64,000 nt of DNA from assembly GCA_946811185.2 (NCBI GenBank), contig OX328097.1:55023063-55087062 (forward strand), read 5' to 3'. Below the pieces are notes generated by a model. It worked only from the letters and a program-made list of their open reading frames with translations, had not been told where the DNA came from and made no database searches. Shown one piece after another: positions 42,780-56,100 of the stretch (its first letter is position 1; each line of letters starts with the position of its first letter). Made by a program: the position numbers and the translations under genes. Source of the stretch: Hippopus hippopus. Its lineage: Eukaryota > Mollusca > Bivalvia > Cardiida > Cardiidae.

Positions 42780-43690
42780 CTTTATTTGATAATGATCTGA
42801 TTTTTAGAAAACAGGATCCTTCTGATCATTTTCATTTCAATACACAGCAGTGTAGAAATCTATTCATAAAAAAATACATTTGTATTAAGAATGAACACTA
42901 AATATCTTTAAACATAGATAGGCAGTGTTATAGTTAAGTGGACATTGTAAAATGCACTGGACTACAGATACTGGAACTCTTTTGGGACACTATGATGAGA
43001 AATGATTTTAAGTAAAATTGCCAGAAATTGCTTCTTTTACCTCATTCTTTTGCATATTGTCGAAAAGCAAAATTTTTAATTGTAGATCTGTACAGTTGAA
43101 CCTGCCCTGATGACCACCTGCAATAATCGACTGCCATGCTGTAAACGACGACATGGCATCCTCCCCCTCCCCATGAAATTTCACAAGTAAATGACCTGTA
43201 CTAAGCGACCATGCAAATTACGCCTCTTTGGACCATTATACCCATATAAGTGACCATTAAATTTCATACTTGTAACCCTTAAAAAACAATGTCAGACTGT
43301 GCATATATTTGCGCTAGCGGCTACGAGTGCCATCACTCCTCAAAACTCGACCGATTCCATAGCTACATCTATGATTTAAGAACAGTTGAGCAGTGTATTT
43401 CTTGCTCATCGATTTTGATAGGCGCCACCATTTTTGTGTCTGAGGTGAGGCTGGGTGGGTAGGAAAGGATGGGGAAGGCGGTTCAAATGAAACAAGAAAA
43501 AGTGATTTATATTTGCCGAAAAATAAACTTTACTTGAAGATGAATGTGCTAAATATTATTATTATTTGTCATAGATATATTTCAAGTGCACATATTCAGT
43601 CATTCAATACTTTAATATCCTCCACTAGCATGTTAAAAACGGTCTTAAAATGTTCTGAAAATAGACGTGTCTCTTAAAAGTGACTGATGC
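42780..43690. other. Intergenic, no gene recognised
   Basis: No coding exon seen between the old SINE and the pearl-like element; sequence is ordinary AT-rich. Confidence 0.5.
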
Positions 43691-44945
43691 CTCCGAAAAT
43701 ATGGGTCACCTTTTCCTGTGATCTGTGCACATTAACATTAACACTTACAAACATTTCTTACCTTGCCCTGACCTTAACTTTTGACCTACGGTCAAAGAGT
43801 AACAGGTCGGACACAAACACTACCACCTGAAAACATATTTGACTTTGCTCTGACCTTGACTGTTAACCTACGGACATGACATCTGCATGACACATTCTCT
43901 TGACGTGGTTGACATTGTGTTAAGTTAGTTTGATATTAAGTAATAGGGATATGAGTTACGGCCCAGATACAACAACAGACATTTGAAAGTATCATGACCT
44001 TGCACTTTTTACCTACAGACATGGTTCTTGCCCACATTATATCATCTTTATGTGGTTGACCATTCTGCATTAAAACTCATTCTTCATAATTGAAAAAGTC
44101 AGGATACGAACATACCCCCATCTCTTTCTAATGCTATTTGAACTTGCTTTGACCTTGACCTTTGACATACTGATATGGTTCTTGGATGTGACACACTGTT
44201 TATATGTGGTTGATAATTCTACAAAGTTACACTGAAATTCATACATGGACACAAACACTACCCCCAATAAAGACATTTGACCTTGCCCTTGAACCTAGAT
44301 ATGACTCTTGCACATGACACATCATCTTGAGGTGATTAACATTTGTGGAAAGTTACTCTAAAACTAAGTGATAGGGAATAAAGTTAAGGACTATACACAA
44401 AACAGACATTTGACCTTGCCTTGACCTTGAACCGTGTCCTACTGACATGATTCTTACGTGCCACACATTATCTTTATGTGTTTGACAATTCTACAGTTGT
44501 ACAGAAATTCATAGTTAAAATAAGTTACAGGCTGAACAGAACATAACCATCCAAAATTTCTTTTTAAACATATTTGACCTCACTGTGACCTTGACCTTTG
44601 ACCTAGTGATATCATTCTTGCAAGCGACACATCTTTATGTGGCTAACAATTCTGCATAGTTATACTGAAATTCATTCAAAATTAAAAATGTTACAGGCTG
44701 GACATGAATACTATCCCCTCAAACATATTTGACCTTGCTGTGACCTTGACCTTTAACCTTCGAACATGACTCTTGTGCACGACACATCCTCTTGATGCGG
44801 TCAACATTTATGCAAAGATATTTTGAAATTGAGTCATAGGGAAAAAGTTATGGCCCTGACACAAAAACCGCTGGAAGGACAGACGGATGGACGGACTAAA
44901 CAAAAACTATATGCCCCCGAAAATTTTTTTCGTGGGGCATAGAAA
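43690..44945 (+). mobile_element. Pearl-like element with TGACCTTGACCTTTGACC-type core
   Basis: Several diverged units with TGACCTTGACCTTTGACCT and GTTACAGGCTG, then GGACAGACGGATGGACGGAC and a terminal hairpin TATGCCCCCGAAAA / CGTGGGGCATA at 44910-44942. Left end not defined. Confidence 0.75.
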
Positions 44946-47049
44946 TTCAAGTACATGTTAAAAAGTTCAATCCTGCAATAAAAAACCCCTGGCTGTAAGA
45001 GACCGCTTTTTAGAATTCCCTCGGATGGTCTCTTAACACAGGTTTGACTTTGTATTTTTAAAGATTTGATGTTAATCAAAATCACTGCTGAAAAAGAAAC
45101 AGTCCCTGCTAAAAGTGTTGAGTCTGAAAATACATGTAGACATACAGTACTTAATGGGTTAAATTAAATTATCAAATTACCAATTAGTACAAGGAAAGGA
45201 TTACCCCCATCATATTCATTTGCAATGGTGTGAATAAGTGCTTGCAAATGGGCCTGCAAGGGGCATGGAGAATTAACATGTCCACATTTTGACCAGTTGC
45301 AAATTACTATTTATTCCTTCAAGTTTATCCATACCAAGGAGCAGGTCAACAGCCATAGCATTCCGCTAATGAATATGAAATTAAAAGCCTATTCATATGT
45401 TCACCAAGTGCCAAAAAAGCATATCATCATCATCATCCCCATCCCGGAGCATTCTAGCAGGTAGAGGGACCTATTAATACACCTTCCAGTGAAGGCGAAG
45501 ACATTTTCCACACCAGCAGCAGTCCTTTTTTCACCTCCGATAGTACCTGAGTATGTGTGTACCCATACGTTACTTTTTTCTATCTCTGCTGACCAAATGT
45601 ACGAATGTTTCATAGGTTTTGCGTGTTTATCTCTGAATTTCTTTGTACGATAAGCTCCAAGTACATGATCATATAGCTACTTGTATTTTTATAGATCTAA
45701 TAAGCTGCCTATATAATTATTGATACTAAACTTAACCTTTTTATCAATCTTATCTAACTATTCACCCATTTATCTTTTTACCCATCTATCTATCCATTCC
45801 TTTTCCCTCTCTCTCCATCCTCCTCTCCTTTCCTCCACCTAATATCCATCCATCAATCCATCAAGCACCCCCCCCCCCCACTTACCTTCTTTATCTTTTA
45901 TCCAATCCTCTATGTGTAGTACCCAACTATCTCCCTCAAGTCAGCTTTCTCAGAATCAACATTATTTAACACCTTTCAGTGAAGAAAAATCTTCTTTCTA
46001 TCGTGGTTTATTGTTCAATAAACCACAGTTGTGAGTTATGAGGCACAATAAATAAACCACGAGGGTGATAGCCCGAGTGGTTTTTTCATTGTGCCTCTTA
46101 ACTCACTGCCATGGTTTATTGAATGATAATCACAACAGAAAGAAGATTATTTAGATTCTAATATGACCAACCCTTGATCAAAGGAAAACAAGCTCATATT
46201 CAGTATACAAAGCAGATGCAGATTAATTCCCTTGAATAAAGTATGGCTATTCTAGTTACTAACCGAAACAAATCCCTAGTAACCAGTAGGTAAATATAAA
46301 AAAAAGAAATCAAAATTTCAATGAAGCCTTAGGTATCACAGTTTTGACTATTTTATTTTCTCGCTTTCAATGACAAACAAGAATGAATGTATTGTCAAGC
46401 ATTAGAGTGGCAGTTGCTTCAAATGCTGAATATTACTCCATCCACTCCCAATCTCATTTCAAATGCAACACCAGCCAATTTTGATGTTAATCTTTGACAT
46501 GAAAAGACAATTAATTGAAACATGTCTACTTGAAACATTTAAATAGTTCTATTATTGTCAATTTTTATCAAAAACAGTAATATCTGTAAATCTCTTGACT
46601 TTTTCCGTCCTCCCAGGTTGTCTTGCGGCTGATTTGTCTGCGTCAAGTGACTTTCATTGATAAACTATCCGAGGGCAGAAACATGGCATGGTCATAGGTG
46701 ATTTACAGTAGAATGACTTTGATTGTACTGTGCTGCACTGTGTTTATGTCATGTTAGAAATATCAAATAATCACTTGATAAGTAAGTTTTTCCTTAGCCC
46801 TGTGAACAACAGGTGAACCAGCACAGGACGTAGATCAGAGCGTTGAAGAAACTAGAATAAACAAAAAAAACGTGAACCACAAAAGGAAGAATGGGATGAA
46901 GGCCAAACATCAGAAAATGACTTCTATAGATATCTGTATATATTTCTTTAAAAAAATAATTTTTGTTGTAGTATGCAAACAAAGGCAAATGGTCTGAATT
47001 TTAACAAAAATCAACTGAAGCTCTTTCTTATGGATTTAGTTCAACTGTG
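44946..47049. other. Intergenic, no gene recognised
   Basis: Contains a pyrimidine-rich CTAT/CCAT low-complexity stretch at 45765-45890 and the 46.0-kb foldback. An open minus frame at 45401-45613 has no recognisable family. Confidence 0.5.
45987..46150. mobile_element. Foldback element
   Basis: Arms AATCTTCTTTCTATCGTGG... and ...AGAAAGAAGATT, with internal mirrored GAGGCACAATAAATAAACCA and TTTTCATTGTGCCTC. Length about 164 bp. Confidence 0.8.
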
Positions 47050-47228
47050 TTAACTCTTTAATACAAGACAAAACTTTGGACCTGACAAAATTGAAAGCAT
47101 TTGCAGATGACAAATTAAATGTAGCTCAAATGATGATTTGGTTACTAGCATTTTCTCCTTTTCCCACAAAGTTTTCAAACCCTCTCCTTCAGGGTTGTTA
47201 AAACTAGGAACTGTGTGGTACAGAGTTC
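47050..47228. mobile_element. MITE-A, internal deletion
   Basis: TTAACTCTTTAATACAAGAC to GTGTGGTACAGAGTTC; left arm of palindrome deleted. Confidence 0.85.
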
Positions 47229-47809
47229 AGTTCTTGTGTTTAATCAGTGTTCTGGTTGTCACTGATGTTGAATTACGGATAGTCGAACTTTTTCTCCATA
47301 ATTATGGTGAAAATCAAAATGGCAGAAAAATAGTCCTTGAGGGTTGAAGATCTGACTGTTCATACATGTAACCCAAAGGCAGTCTTTCACCCATCTGATC
47401 TTTCAAAATGATCATAAGCTTGAAACAATCTGTGGTTGGAGAGGCACAGCTTCTCTTGAAGTTCTGGGAACTGCGTCAGATGTTCACTAGTTGTATCATA
47501 CCATGGCAAAATTTAAGACCTTTACATGACTTTCATCCTGCAACACGTAGAGAATATACCAATCTCAAAAGAACATATTCAATTTCCTTACAAGCTTTCA
47601 GTAGCTAATAGCAATATCTAAGTGGTTTACATCTAAACTGATAATTTGCCCAGTATAAAATTCACAGCTTGGGTAGTATTGCATCCAATATTAAGTTAAA
47701 AGTCTACTAGTATTTTGGCTCTCTTGATTCTGGGTTAAAATTACAGAAGTCATAAGTTTATTTACCAGTACACCATGAATGTGACAAGTTCCCACAGATA
47801 TGAGCCATG

Positions 47810-48240
47810 CTCTGTGAAAAGGGGGCTTAATACATCTGTTAAAAAGTATCAACCCAAGTCAGCCTGTGCAATCCACGCAGGCTGATATGGGTCAAAACTT
47901 TCTGCTACCCATAAATTTTCTGCATGTCCAAGGACCATTCTATCACATGATGCAGTCCGTTGTATGACAAAATGGATTTTAGGGATCCATAATTCTGTGA
48001 TGACTTGCTTGGTCCAAGGACCATTCTACCACTTAATGCAGTCTGTTGTTGGACAAAATGGATTTTTAGGGATCCATAATTCTGTGATGACTTGCTTGGT
48101 CCAAGGACTATTCTACCACTTGATGCAGTCTGTTGTAAGACAAAATGGATTTTAGGGATCCATAATTCTGTGATGACTTGCTTGGTATGATGCATCAAAA
48201 AGATGCAATTACACCCCCTTTTGACCAGAGCATGGCTCAT
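47810..48240. mobile_element. MITE-D, full copy with internal triplication
   Basis: Ends ATGAGCCATGCTCTG and its inverse. Contains CAGCCTGTG...CACGCAGGCTG and three tandem units of about 90 bp (47928-48190) keyed by GGATCCATAATTCTGTGATG. Confidence 0.88.
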
Positions 48241-48294
48241 ATAAATGTACATCAGGATAAAAACTAAATACTTTAATAGAATTGTGTGTGTATC

Positions 48295-48523
48295 TTAACT
48301 CTTTACCAAACGACAAAATTTTAGACTCATCCAAATTGAAAGCATTTGCAGACGACAAAATTAATGTGACTCAAATATTGAAGTTTGTTTTGAGAAGGGT
48401 AGAAAACATTGTGGGAAAAGGAGAAAATGCTGGTAACCAGCATTTTCTCCTTTTCCCACAATGTTTTCAAAAGGCTTCTTCCTAAGGGTCGTGAAAACCA
48501 GGGATTGTTTGGTAAAGGGTTAA
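48295..48523. mobile_element. MITE-A, reference copy
   Basis: 229 bp. TTAACTCTTTACCAAACGAC at left and TTTGGTAAAGGGTTAA at right: a TTAA duplication with CYCTTTACCAAAC inverted ends, as in piggyBac-type elements. A 65-bp palindrome lies at 48403-48467. No coding capacity. Confidence 0.95.
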
Positions 48524-48611
48524 CATAAAATCCATGTTTTTTGTCATGGACATGGACACAAAAATTCAATAATGTCCCTCATGAATGCCTCCTGCAAGTT
48601 GCGGAAAAGAG

Positions 48612-48836
48612 GATTCAATGCACCTTTGAATTGCATCATACCGAGCAAACTGTCACATCATATAGATTCATTTTGTCCAAAACTGGCTTAATCATTAAGT
48701 CCCTTGACATGCAGAAAATTCCCCTATAGCAAAAAGTTTCAACCGAAGTCAGCCTGCATGTACTGTCCAGGCTGACATGGGTTGATACTTTTTGCAGATG
48801 CATTAAAACACATTTTCACAGAACATGGCTCAATTA
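48612..48836. mobile_element. MITE-D copy
   Basis: Right end ACAGAACATGGCTCA, centre GTCCAGGCTGACATGGGTTG. The left end is degraded. Confidence 0.75.
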
Positions 48837-48974
48837 TGATATTTGTACTAATTCGGTGAAATTATAGCTGAATTTTACACTAAAACAAGCAATTTCGTTG
48901 AAATGATATCCCCTGCCGAAAAATTTACTTGACCGCGTAACTTAAAATCGCTCCCAGTCGGCCATTTTTAATCA

Positions 48975-49162
48975 AATCAAAAAATAAAAAAAAGTCTATT
49001 GGCGGAATGGGTTATTGTACACATGTATAAAGTTTCACGAAATTCTGTCCCATGGTATAGGAGATATTCTCCCGGACGGACACACGGACGGACGGACGGA
49101 CGGAAGGACGGAGGGACGGACAACGCTAAAACTATATCCTTCCACCTTCGGTGGGGGATAAT
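48975..49162 (+). mobile_element. 3' end of a pearl-like element
   Basis: GGACGGACGGACGGACGG tract 49075-49122 followed by hairpin ATCCTTCCACC / GGTGGGGGATA. Only about 100 bp of core is recognisable to the left. Confidence 0.65.
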
Positions 49163-49229
49163 AAGCACTGTATTTCTTACATGCATCTGAATTATGGAGA
49201 CTGAAAAATACAACCTCAGCTTGACACAG

Positions 49230-49454
49230 TTAACCCTTTAACAGACAAGAAAATTTTGAACTCATCGATATCAATGGCGTTTACAAATGACAAATGAAAG
49301 GAGGCTCAGATGATGGACCTGTCAACAAAAGAGTAGAAAACATTGTGGGAAACGAAGCAAATGCTGGAAACCTGCATTTTATCCTTTACCTACAATGTTT
49401 TCAAAGCCTTCTATCTCAGGCTTGGTATAAATCGAGAATGTATGGTAAAGAGTC
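49230..49454. mobile_element. MITE-A
   Basis: TTAACCCTTTAACAGACAAG to TATGGTAAAGAGTCG. Confidence 0.86.
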
Positions 49455-49687
49455 GAACTACAACTCCACATACATGTATGAAATCATCAAATTATAAATT
49501 TGCCCCTTTTATTTTTTCTCTGTTTTTACTAAAAGAGTGCATTATGCCATTTTAACCCTCACTGCCTTAAACACACCTTTAGTTGTTTTAGAAGACAATG
49601 TAGATCAAGATCAGACCACAGAATGTGCAGTCTGATTCTGATCTACACTGTCCATTATGATGATACTTTTCTGGTACAAGTTTTTCC

Positions 49688-49914
49688 CATTTACCCTATG
49701 GCAAAACTTTAGACTTGTCTAAGATGGAAAAATTTGTAGATGACAAATTAATAAATGTGGGTAGATGATGAGATTCGTCTCAGAAAAGGGCAGAAAACAT
49801 TGTGGAAAAAGGACAAAATGCTGCTTACCACTATTTTCTCATTTTCCTACAATGTTTCCTAAAGCCTTCTTCTTCAGGGATGTTAAAACCCAGAATTGTG
49901 TGATAAAGGGCTAA
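49688..49914. mobile_element. MITE-A
   Basis: TTACCCTATGGCAAAACTTT to GTGTGATAAAGGGCTAA. Confidence 0.82.
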
Positions 49915-50014
49915 GTAAGTCCAAAGTTTGATAGCAGTGAATGGAATAAATGTTGGAAACAAAAAGGAAAGTGGGGAGGAAACAGAATGTAAGAAACATA
50001 ACTGAACAACAAAC

Positions 50015-50120
50015 CCCATTTTGTCCTTCCTCCTGATTCCAGTTTGTGCCATCATTAAGAGCTGCCGTATAATCACTGATGAGATCAGACTCAATATTTA
50101 ATCCATCAAACTCCTGTTCC
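50015..50120 (-). CDS. WDPCP: WDPCP exon J (candidate penultimate exon)
   Basis: 106 bases encoding EQEFDGLNIESDLISDYTAA and on to EEGQNG. Acceptor ctatttgcag; the best donor is gtttgt. Phase 2 in agrees with exon I. Beyond the donor the frame becomes hydrophobic and intron-like. The terminal exon was not identified. Confidence 0.65.
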
Positions 50121-53100
50121 CTGCAAATAGAGCAAGCACAACTATAGAAAAGCATAAATATTTCAAATGTAAAAAGGATCATTTGTATGAAAAGGTTTTT
50201 ACCCGACTCTCAACAGTACTTTAGTTATACATTGTATTATGTCAATTGTCCCCTATTAATGTCTTTGCTGTGTTTCTTCAGCGCTACACTATGCTTTTCA
50301 GTGTGCTGTCAAAGGGTATAACAATGTGACTAACACTCAGTGTTGATCAAACTATGAACACAACACCTTAAATCTTCAACAAACAGTTCTTCATTTTCTA
50401 AACCATGAGAAAAACTACTTTTGAAAACACTTTGGGAAAAGGAAAAAGCTGGTAACCAGCATTTTCTCCTTTTCCAACAACGTTCTCTACCTTTTTTAAA
50501 GACATATACCATCATTTGAGCAAGAATTGGTATGTGGTTTGCAAACTCTTTAAATTAAGATGAGTTTGGGATTTTGTATTTGTTGGAGAATTAAGCAGTG
50601 AGTCATGGAGGATGAAAGAAAGAGGGACCAAAAATCAAGAGCAGTAATCAGTAAATTCAGGTGAGTGAAAAATCAATGAAACTTCAATACAATGCTGCAG
50701 GATAAGTAAATGTATTTATACTAAGTTAGATTGACTCCTTTGAAAGAATAGTGCAGCAATAGTTCTACATGCCTGATTTTAACAATAACAAACTGCAAAT
50801 TATGGAACTAATAACATACATGTATATTGGACAAAAAAAGTTAAGGATCATTATTTCTAATGTATTGCAAAAACAGGAAAAAACGTGAAAATAAGCCATG
50901 AACATACTAGAAATACTCAACAACAATAACTGAATCAGTTTCAGTTCAAAATTAGCAAATACATTCTGTTATCAAATCGATAAATCACAAAAGGTAAGAC
51001 ACCCCCAAAATCTAAAATGAATTTCAAGCTTACAGTATCACAGTAAAGCAACAGATTATCCCACAAATGTCTCATAGGCCATTATTAATAATCTGTGTCT
51101 TCACCACCAACTCAATTCTTAGCATTGCATCACCTTTGCCTGTTTCAGATGTGCCGAGGAAAAGAGTTGTGCTGAATTTCGGCTCATTTCTGGTGGAGCG
51201 CAACCTCGGGCTTCTGGCAGTTGTGTAGAACTACTGACTGAGTAGAAACTGCCCTCTGGAGCATGTCCAAGGCATGCTGTAACAGGGTTCAGGTTAGGGG
51301 AGCAACCGGGCCAATGAATACAATTAATTGTCTCAGCTTCAAGATAATCATTCACTGATCTTGCTCTATGTGGAATTGAATTATGGACCAATAGAAGAAA
51401 GTCATTTCCATTAGCACCTGCATTTGACCTAAAAATCAGGAACAGGATCTCGCCCCCTATATCTGACACCAATATGGTTGCCATTCACTACCTGTGGGTC
51501 TGTATTCCCATCAATACTGATGCCAGTGAAAACCATGACAGATCCACCTTAAAAGTGGTTGTGTTCTGTAACACAACAGTGAGCGAATCTTTTCAAGATG
51601 TACGCCAAATTTGCCTACGGCCATCATTAAGGTCAAGACAGAAGCGAGAATCATCTGTGAAGAGAACTTGGGTTCAAAGACGGAGTTGCCAGCCGATGCG
51701 GTTACGCACAAAGTCTAACCTTGTCATTCGGCACCGTGTTGCCAAAACTGTTCAAACAACCAATCATTTGGAACCAGTAATCGCAGAATGGAGTTTTTTC
51801 CAAAGGTTTGTGACGCTGCTTGCTCCCCAGCTGCTTAAAGAAAGTCATTATTGAGGTTTACAGCTAACTTAGGCTTCTGCCTGCATGTCATAGTCGCCAG
51901 ATAATGGTCCTGGCGGGCTAAAGTACACTTTGGACGATATGATTGGTGGTCTTTCAGCAACATTACCAGTATGAAAGAAATGATTCCATGGTCTTGAGAT
52001 GACACTGTGTGACACATTAAAATTTGCAGCAACCACCCCTTTACATGGCCTTCTTCCAGCATACCCATCGTTTGAACAGCTTTCTTGTTCCCTAATTGGT
52101 GCCTCATCACAGATTTCTCACTAAGAAATGCAAATGTTTCATCAAACACTCAAATCAGCCACAAGAAAGTTCAAAACATTGACTTTTATCAAACAAATGC
52201 TTATGCTGTTACATTATGTTTTTGACACTATCATGCTTTACTTTCGTTTGGTCACCCAATCATAAAATGCAAGGACAAATCAACCACCTGGTGTTATTGA
52301 TAGTGAATTGAAGAATGTACAGATGTATATTTTACACCAAAATACATTTCTTTCTCAGAAGTAGGTTAAAACAAAATAAGGATCCTTAACTTTTTTGTCC
52401 AGTATATCTACAATACTGAACACTGATGAACCACTTTATGCATAACAATTCAGAATTTATAGATACTAAAATATTTACATGGCACGATCATTGTAGCGTA
52501 CATGACGCCTTGATCTACTTCCATTCTGTTGTTGTGACCCTCCCAGTGATGAGGAATGTGTGGAATCCTGGGACAGCTGAGAGTTATGGGATATATTTGA
52601 CTTTTGATCTTGTTGCCATGGATGCTGCCTGGACAATGGTATCTAAAATATATCAATACTTGTTAGAATGTTAGAATTGGTTTCTAAGTTGCTTTCAACA
52701 ATATTTCAGCTATATAAAGGCAAACAATTAACTAATTCATGATTTTCCTTGGTTTTCCCAGTACTAGAATAAGGTTCCATGGTGCCTTGGCCAAGTGCAA
52801 TCTGATCTGTCAAAACTAAACCAGGATTTCTTGGATCCTATTTCCATTAACTTAGCCACTGCCCATGCAGTGCTCTTGGTGCCCAGCATTTTGACACTGT
52901 TTTCTATTCTTTCAAGGACAACTTTTGAGTCACCCTTATTTTGTCATCTGCAATTCAATTTGGACAAGTCTAAAATGTTATCCTTTAGTTAAGAGTAAGT
53001 AGAAGAATACATGAAAAAACACTGCAGAAATAGAAGAAAATGCCATTGAAGGAAATATCACTACCTGACTTTTCAAGCTGACTTTTCAAAGGTTAAACCT

Positions 53101-56100
53101 TTACCAAACAATTCTAAGTTTTAACGACCCTGAAGAAGACTTTTGAAAAGACTGTGGAAAAAAGGGGAAAAAATCCTGCTAACTAACATTTTCACTGTTT
53201 CCAACAATGTTTTCCATCCTTCCCAAATAAGGTTGATAAGAATTAATGTCACCAAGATAGCCTGAAAGATTGTAACACTTACCTCTGTCTGTCTGGATGG
53301 AACTCTATGAGGTAGGGGTGGTGGGACATCCTTGTCAGCTGACTGATGGTAAAACTGGCCCTCTAGACCTGGTAAATCATCATCAAAACTGTCTGCATAG
53401 AAACAATAATATTTGAAAATATTACAGATGAAATATTTCCATGACAAAGGTATGAACCCCCCATATCAATAAATATTGTGGCTATTACTTTTTAAAACTG
53501 GGATTGAAATACTGCTTGCTATGGTCTATTTCTTTGTACACCAAGTTTTCAAAAGTGGTCTAATGTACTAAAAAGGTCATGCAAAAAGATGGTTATGCAA
53601 TCAAGACCTCAAACCTTGATGACATGCATATTAATGGCAATTTTCAAAGGCAAATTATAATCCTTTTCATTTTATTTTTTTCCATTTTCTTTATGAATTT
53701 ATGATGCTTGTTTCCATTTTCAAGCCTTTAACTTTTAACCTGACAAAAGATTTTTAAACTCGTCCATGTTGAAAGCATTTGCAGACAACAAATTAAACAT
53801 GGCTCAAGTATTTTTCTTTTTTTTTGAAAGTGTAGAAAACATTTAGGAAAAATGTTAGGAAATGTTTTCCAGAATCTTCCTCCTCAGGGTAATAAAAGCA
53901 CATGATTGTTTGGTAAAGATTTAAACCACATTTCAGTGGTAATTTCTTTGAATTTTTTCTCTTCTTACATCCAGCTAAATAGCTACGTAACATATCCATT
54001 TCTTATTTGACGGCCCCTAGCTGCACTATTATGATTGATTCAAAGCAGGTATAAAAAACATTACCTAGAGATTCAGAGTCTATTTGATCTGCCTTTCTTC
54101 GAGCAACCTCTGCCAGTGCAGTCTCACCTTTATCTAGGGCCATAAAGTGAATATCCTAAAAATCAAAGCACCATAAAAATCAAAGTACCATAAATATCAA
54201 GAACACATTGCCTTGTCACTGTTTTTCGGGGGTTCTTTTTGGTTTTGTTTTTTGTCTCCTTCATTTTTTTCCTTAACCGTTCATAAAACAATCCTATGTT
54301 TTAACTGCCCTTGGTATAGAGTTTTTTGAAAACATGGTTAGAAAAGCAGAAAATGCTTGTTACCAGCATTTTCTTCTTTTCCCACAATGTTTCCTATCCT
54401 CAAGAAGGGGAATTCTGTCATTTAAGCTCCCTTTAATTTGTTGTCTACAATAGCTTTCAATTTAAAAAAGTCTAAAATTTTGTCATCCTGTAAAGAATTA
54501 ACCCTTAACCTGCTTACAAAATTAAATGAAAAGTTCCAGCTGATACTAAATATTGTGATTTGAAATTTCTTAAAATTGCCAGTAAATTCTTGCTGTATCT
54601 ATCTGAAAGTGTACACCAAAGTATAACAGTCATAGACATAAGCTTTAATGTAATTAAACCTTTAGGGTGCTAAGGTGAGCTATGGAACATCCAGATCAAA
54701 ATCATCTAGGAAAACTATTTGCCATCTAGAATATCTTTTTTATAGGGACATCATCAATATGAGAAGCGATCAAGAAAATGCTGAACTGATATCAGGTACT
54801 ACTTTTTAAGTCCAAACGGGTGATAGCTTTCAAAAACATTGCAGGAAGGGGGGCAACTGCATTATACAAGGCAAAGGTAATGCTCCTTCTCCTGCAGTAT
54901 TTTGAAAACCTCTAACATTGACCAGATATAAAAAAGTGTTTATATTAAATCATGTATCCCTTTACTAAAACATTTCTATATTTTAACGATACTTAGGAAG
55001 GAGCATTTTGTAAACACTCTTGGCTAAAGAGAAAATCCTGGTAACCAGCATTTCTCCTTTTTCAAGAATGCTCTTCAATCTATCAAAGGCAAAATACCCT
55101 GACTTCAGCCACATTTAACTTGTAACTTGCAAATATGTCCAAAATTTTGTCATTTGGTAAAGCATATCAGTGTATTTGATAAATAAATCTTACCATAAAC
55201 AGATCTCTAGCACCAATATCAACAGCCAGTAAATATGCTTTGTCAAATCTAGCATATCTGAAATTGCACGATAACACAATGTATGGAATAAATGTATAAT
55301 CACTAAATCATAACTTTGGCATGGTGATTATAAGCTACTGTACAGGTGGATATATATGTGTGTCAAAAAATTTGCGAATCACCGATTACAGACATTCTGC
55401 GTACAGAAATGTTTCCAAGTTCAAGACACTCATTATTTGTTGGTATACTTGTGGTAAAATTTTCCAAATTTGCAATATCACAAAAATTTCCACTTATACA
55501 GTATGTGTTTATGTGTGAAATGTAGACCAAAATATTTATGATATAGTTTGTCTGGAATTTTTTGCAATCAATGATTAAATAGGTACAAAATACCCCAACT
55601 TATCAAGAATTCCATAAACTAGCTTTAATTACTTGCATTCTTCTCCAGTTCTCACAATGTTTTTGAAAGCCTTCTTCCTCAAGGTTGCTTAAACTTGGGA
55701 TTGTTTGGAAAAGGATTAATGGAAGCCCTTCAATCTTTACCAGATGACAAAATAAGGGCTGGTATAAATCTAAAGTATATGGCTCAAATGTTGGAAATTG
55801 TCTTTGAAGGAGAAAAAAATCAAAATTGGAAAAGAAGAAAATGCTGGTTTCCAGCATTTCCTCAAGGTCATTAAAACTGGAGATTATTCGGAAAAAGTTT
55901 AACTTACACCATATTGGCCATTTATGGACAATGCAAAGTGGCATACAGGACAAACATTAAATGGAAAGGCAAGCTATTTGATGAAAAATAAAAAACTGTT
56001 TGAAATGGACAAATATCATGTCACAAGCAATTTCTCCTTTCTTTCCATAAATATTTAACTCTTTACCACACTTAACCCTTTACCACACAAATCACGACTT

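Noticed and set aside
45401..45613. Coding exon on the minus strand
   Set aside because: Open frame without a known family; its potential acceptor gives a stop in the phase needed for WDPCP.
47387..47470. Final WDPCP exon (27 codons plus TGA, phase 0)
   Set aside because: Phase fits exon J, but the acceptor has a poor pyrimidine tract and there is no recognisable homology.
47905..48252. Repetitive 115-codon minus-strand open frame
   Set aside because: Its repeats are the tandem interior of a MITE-D.
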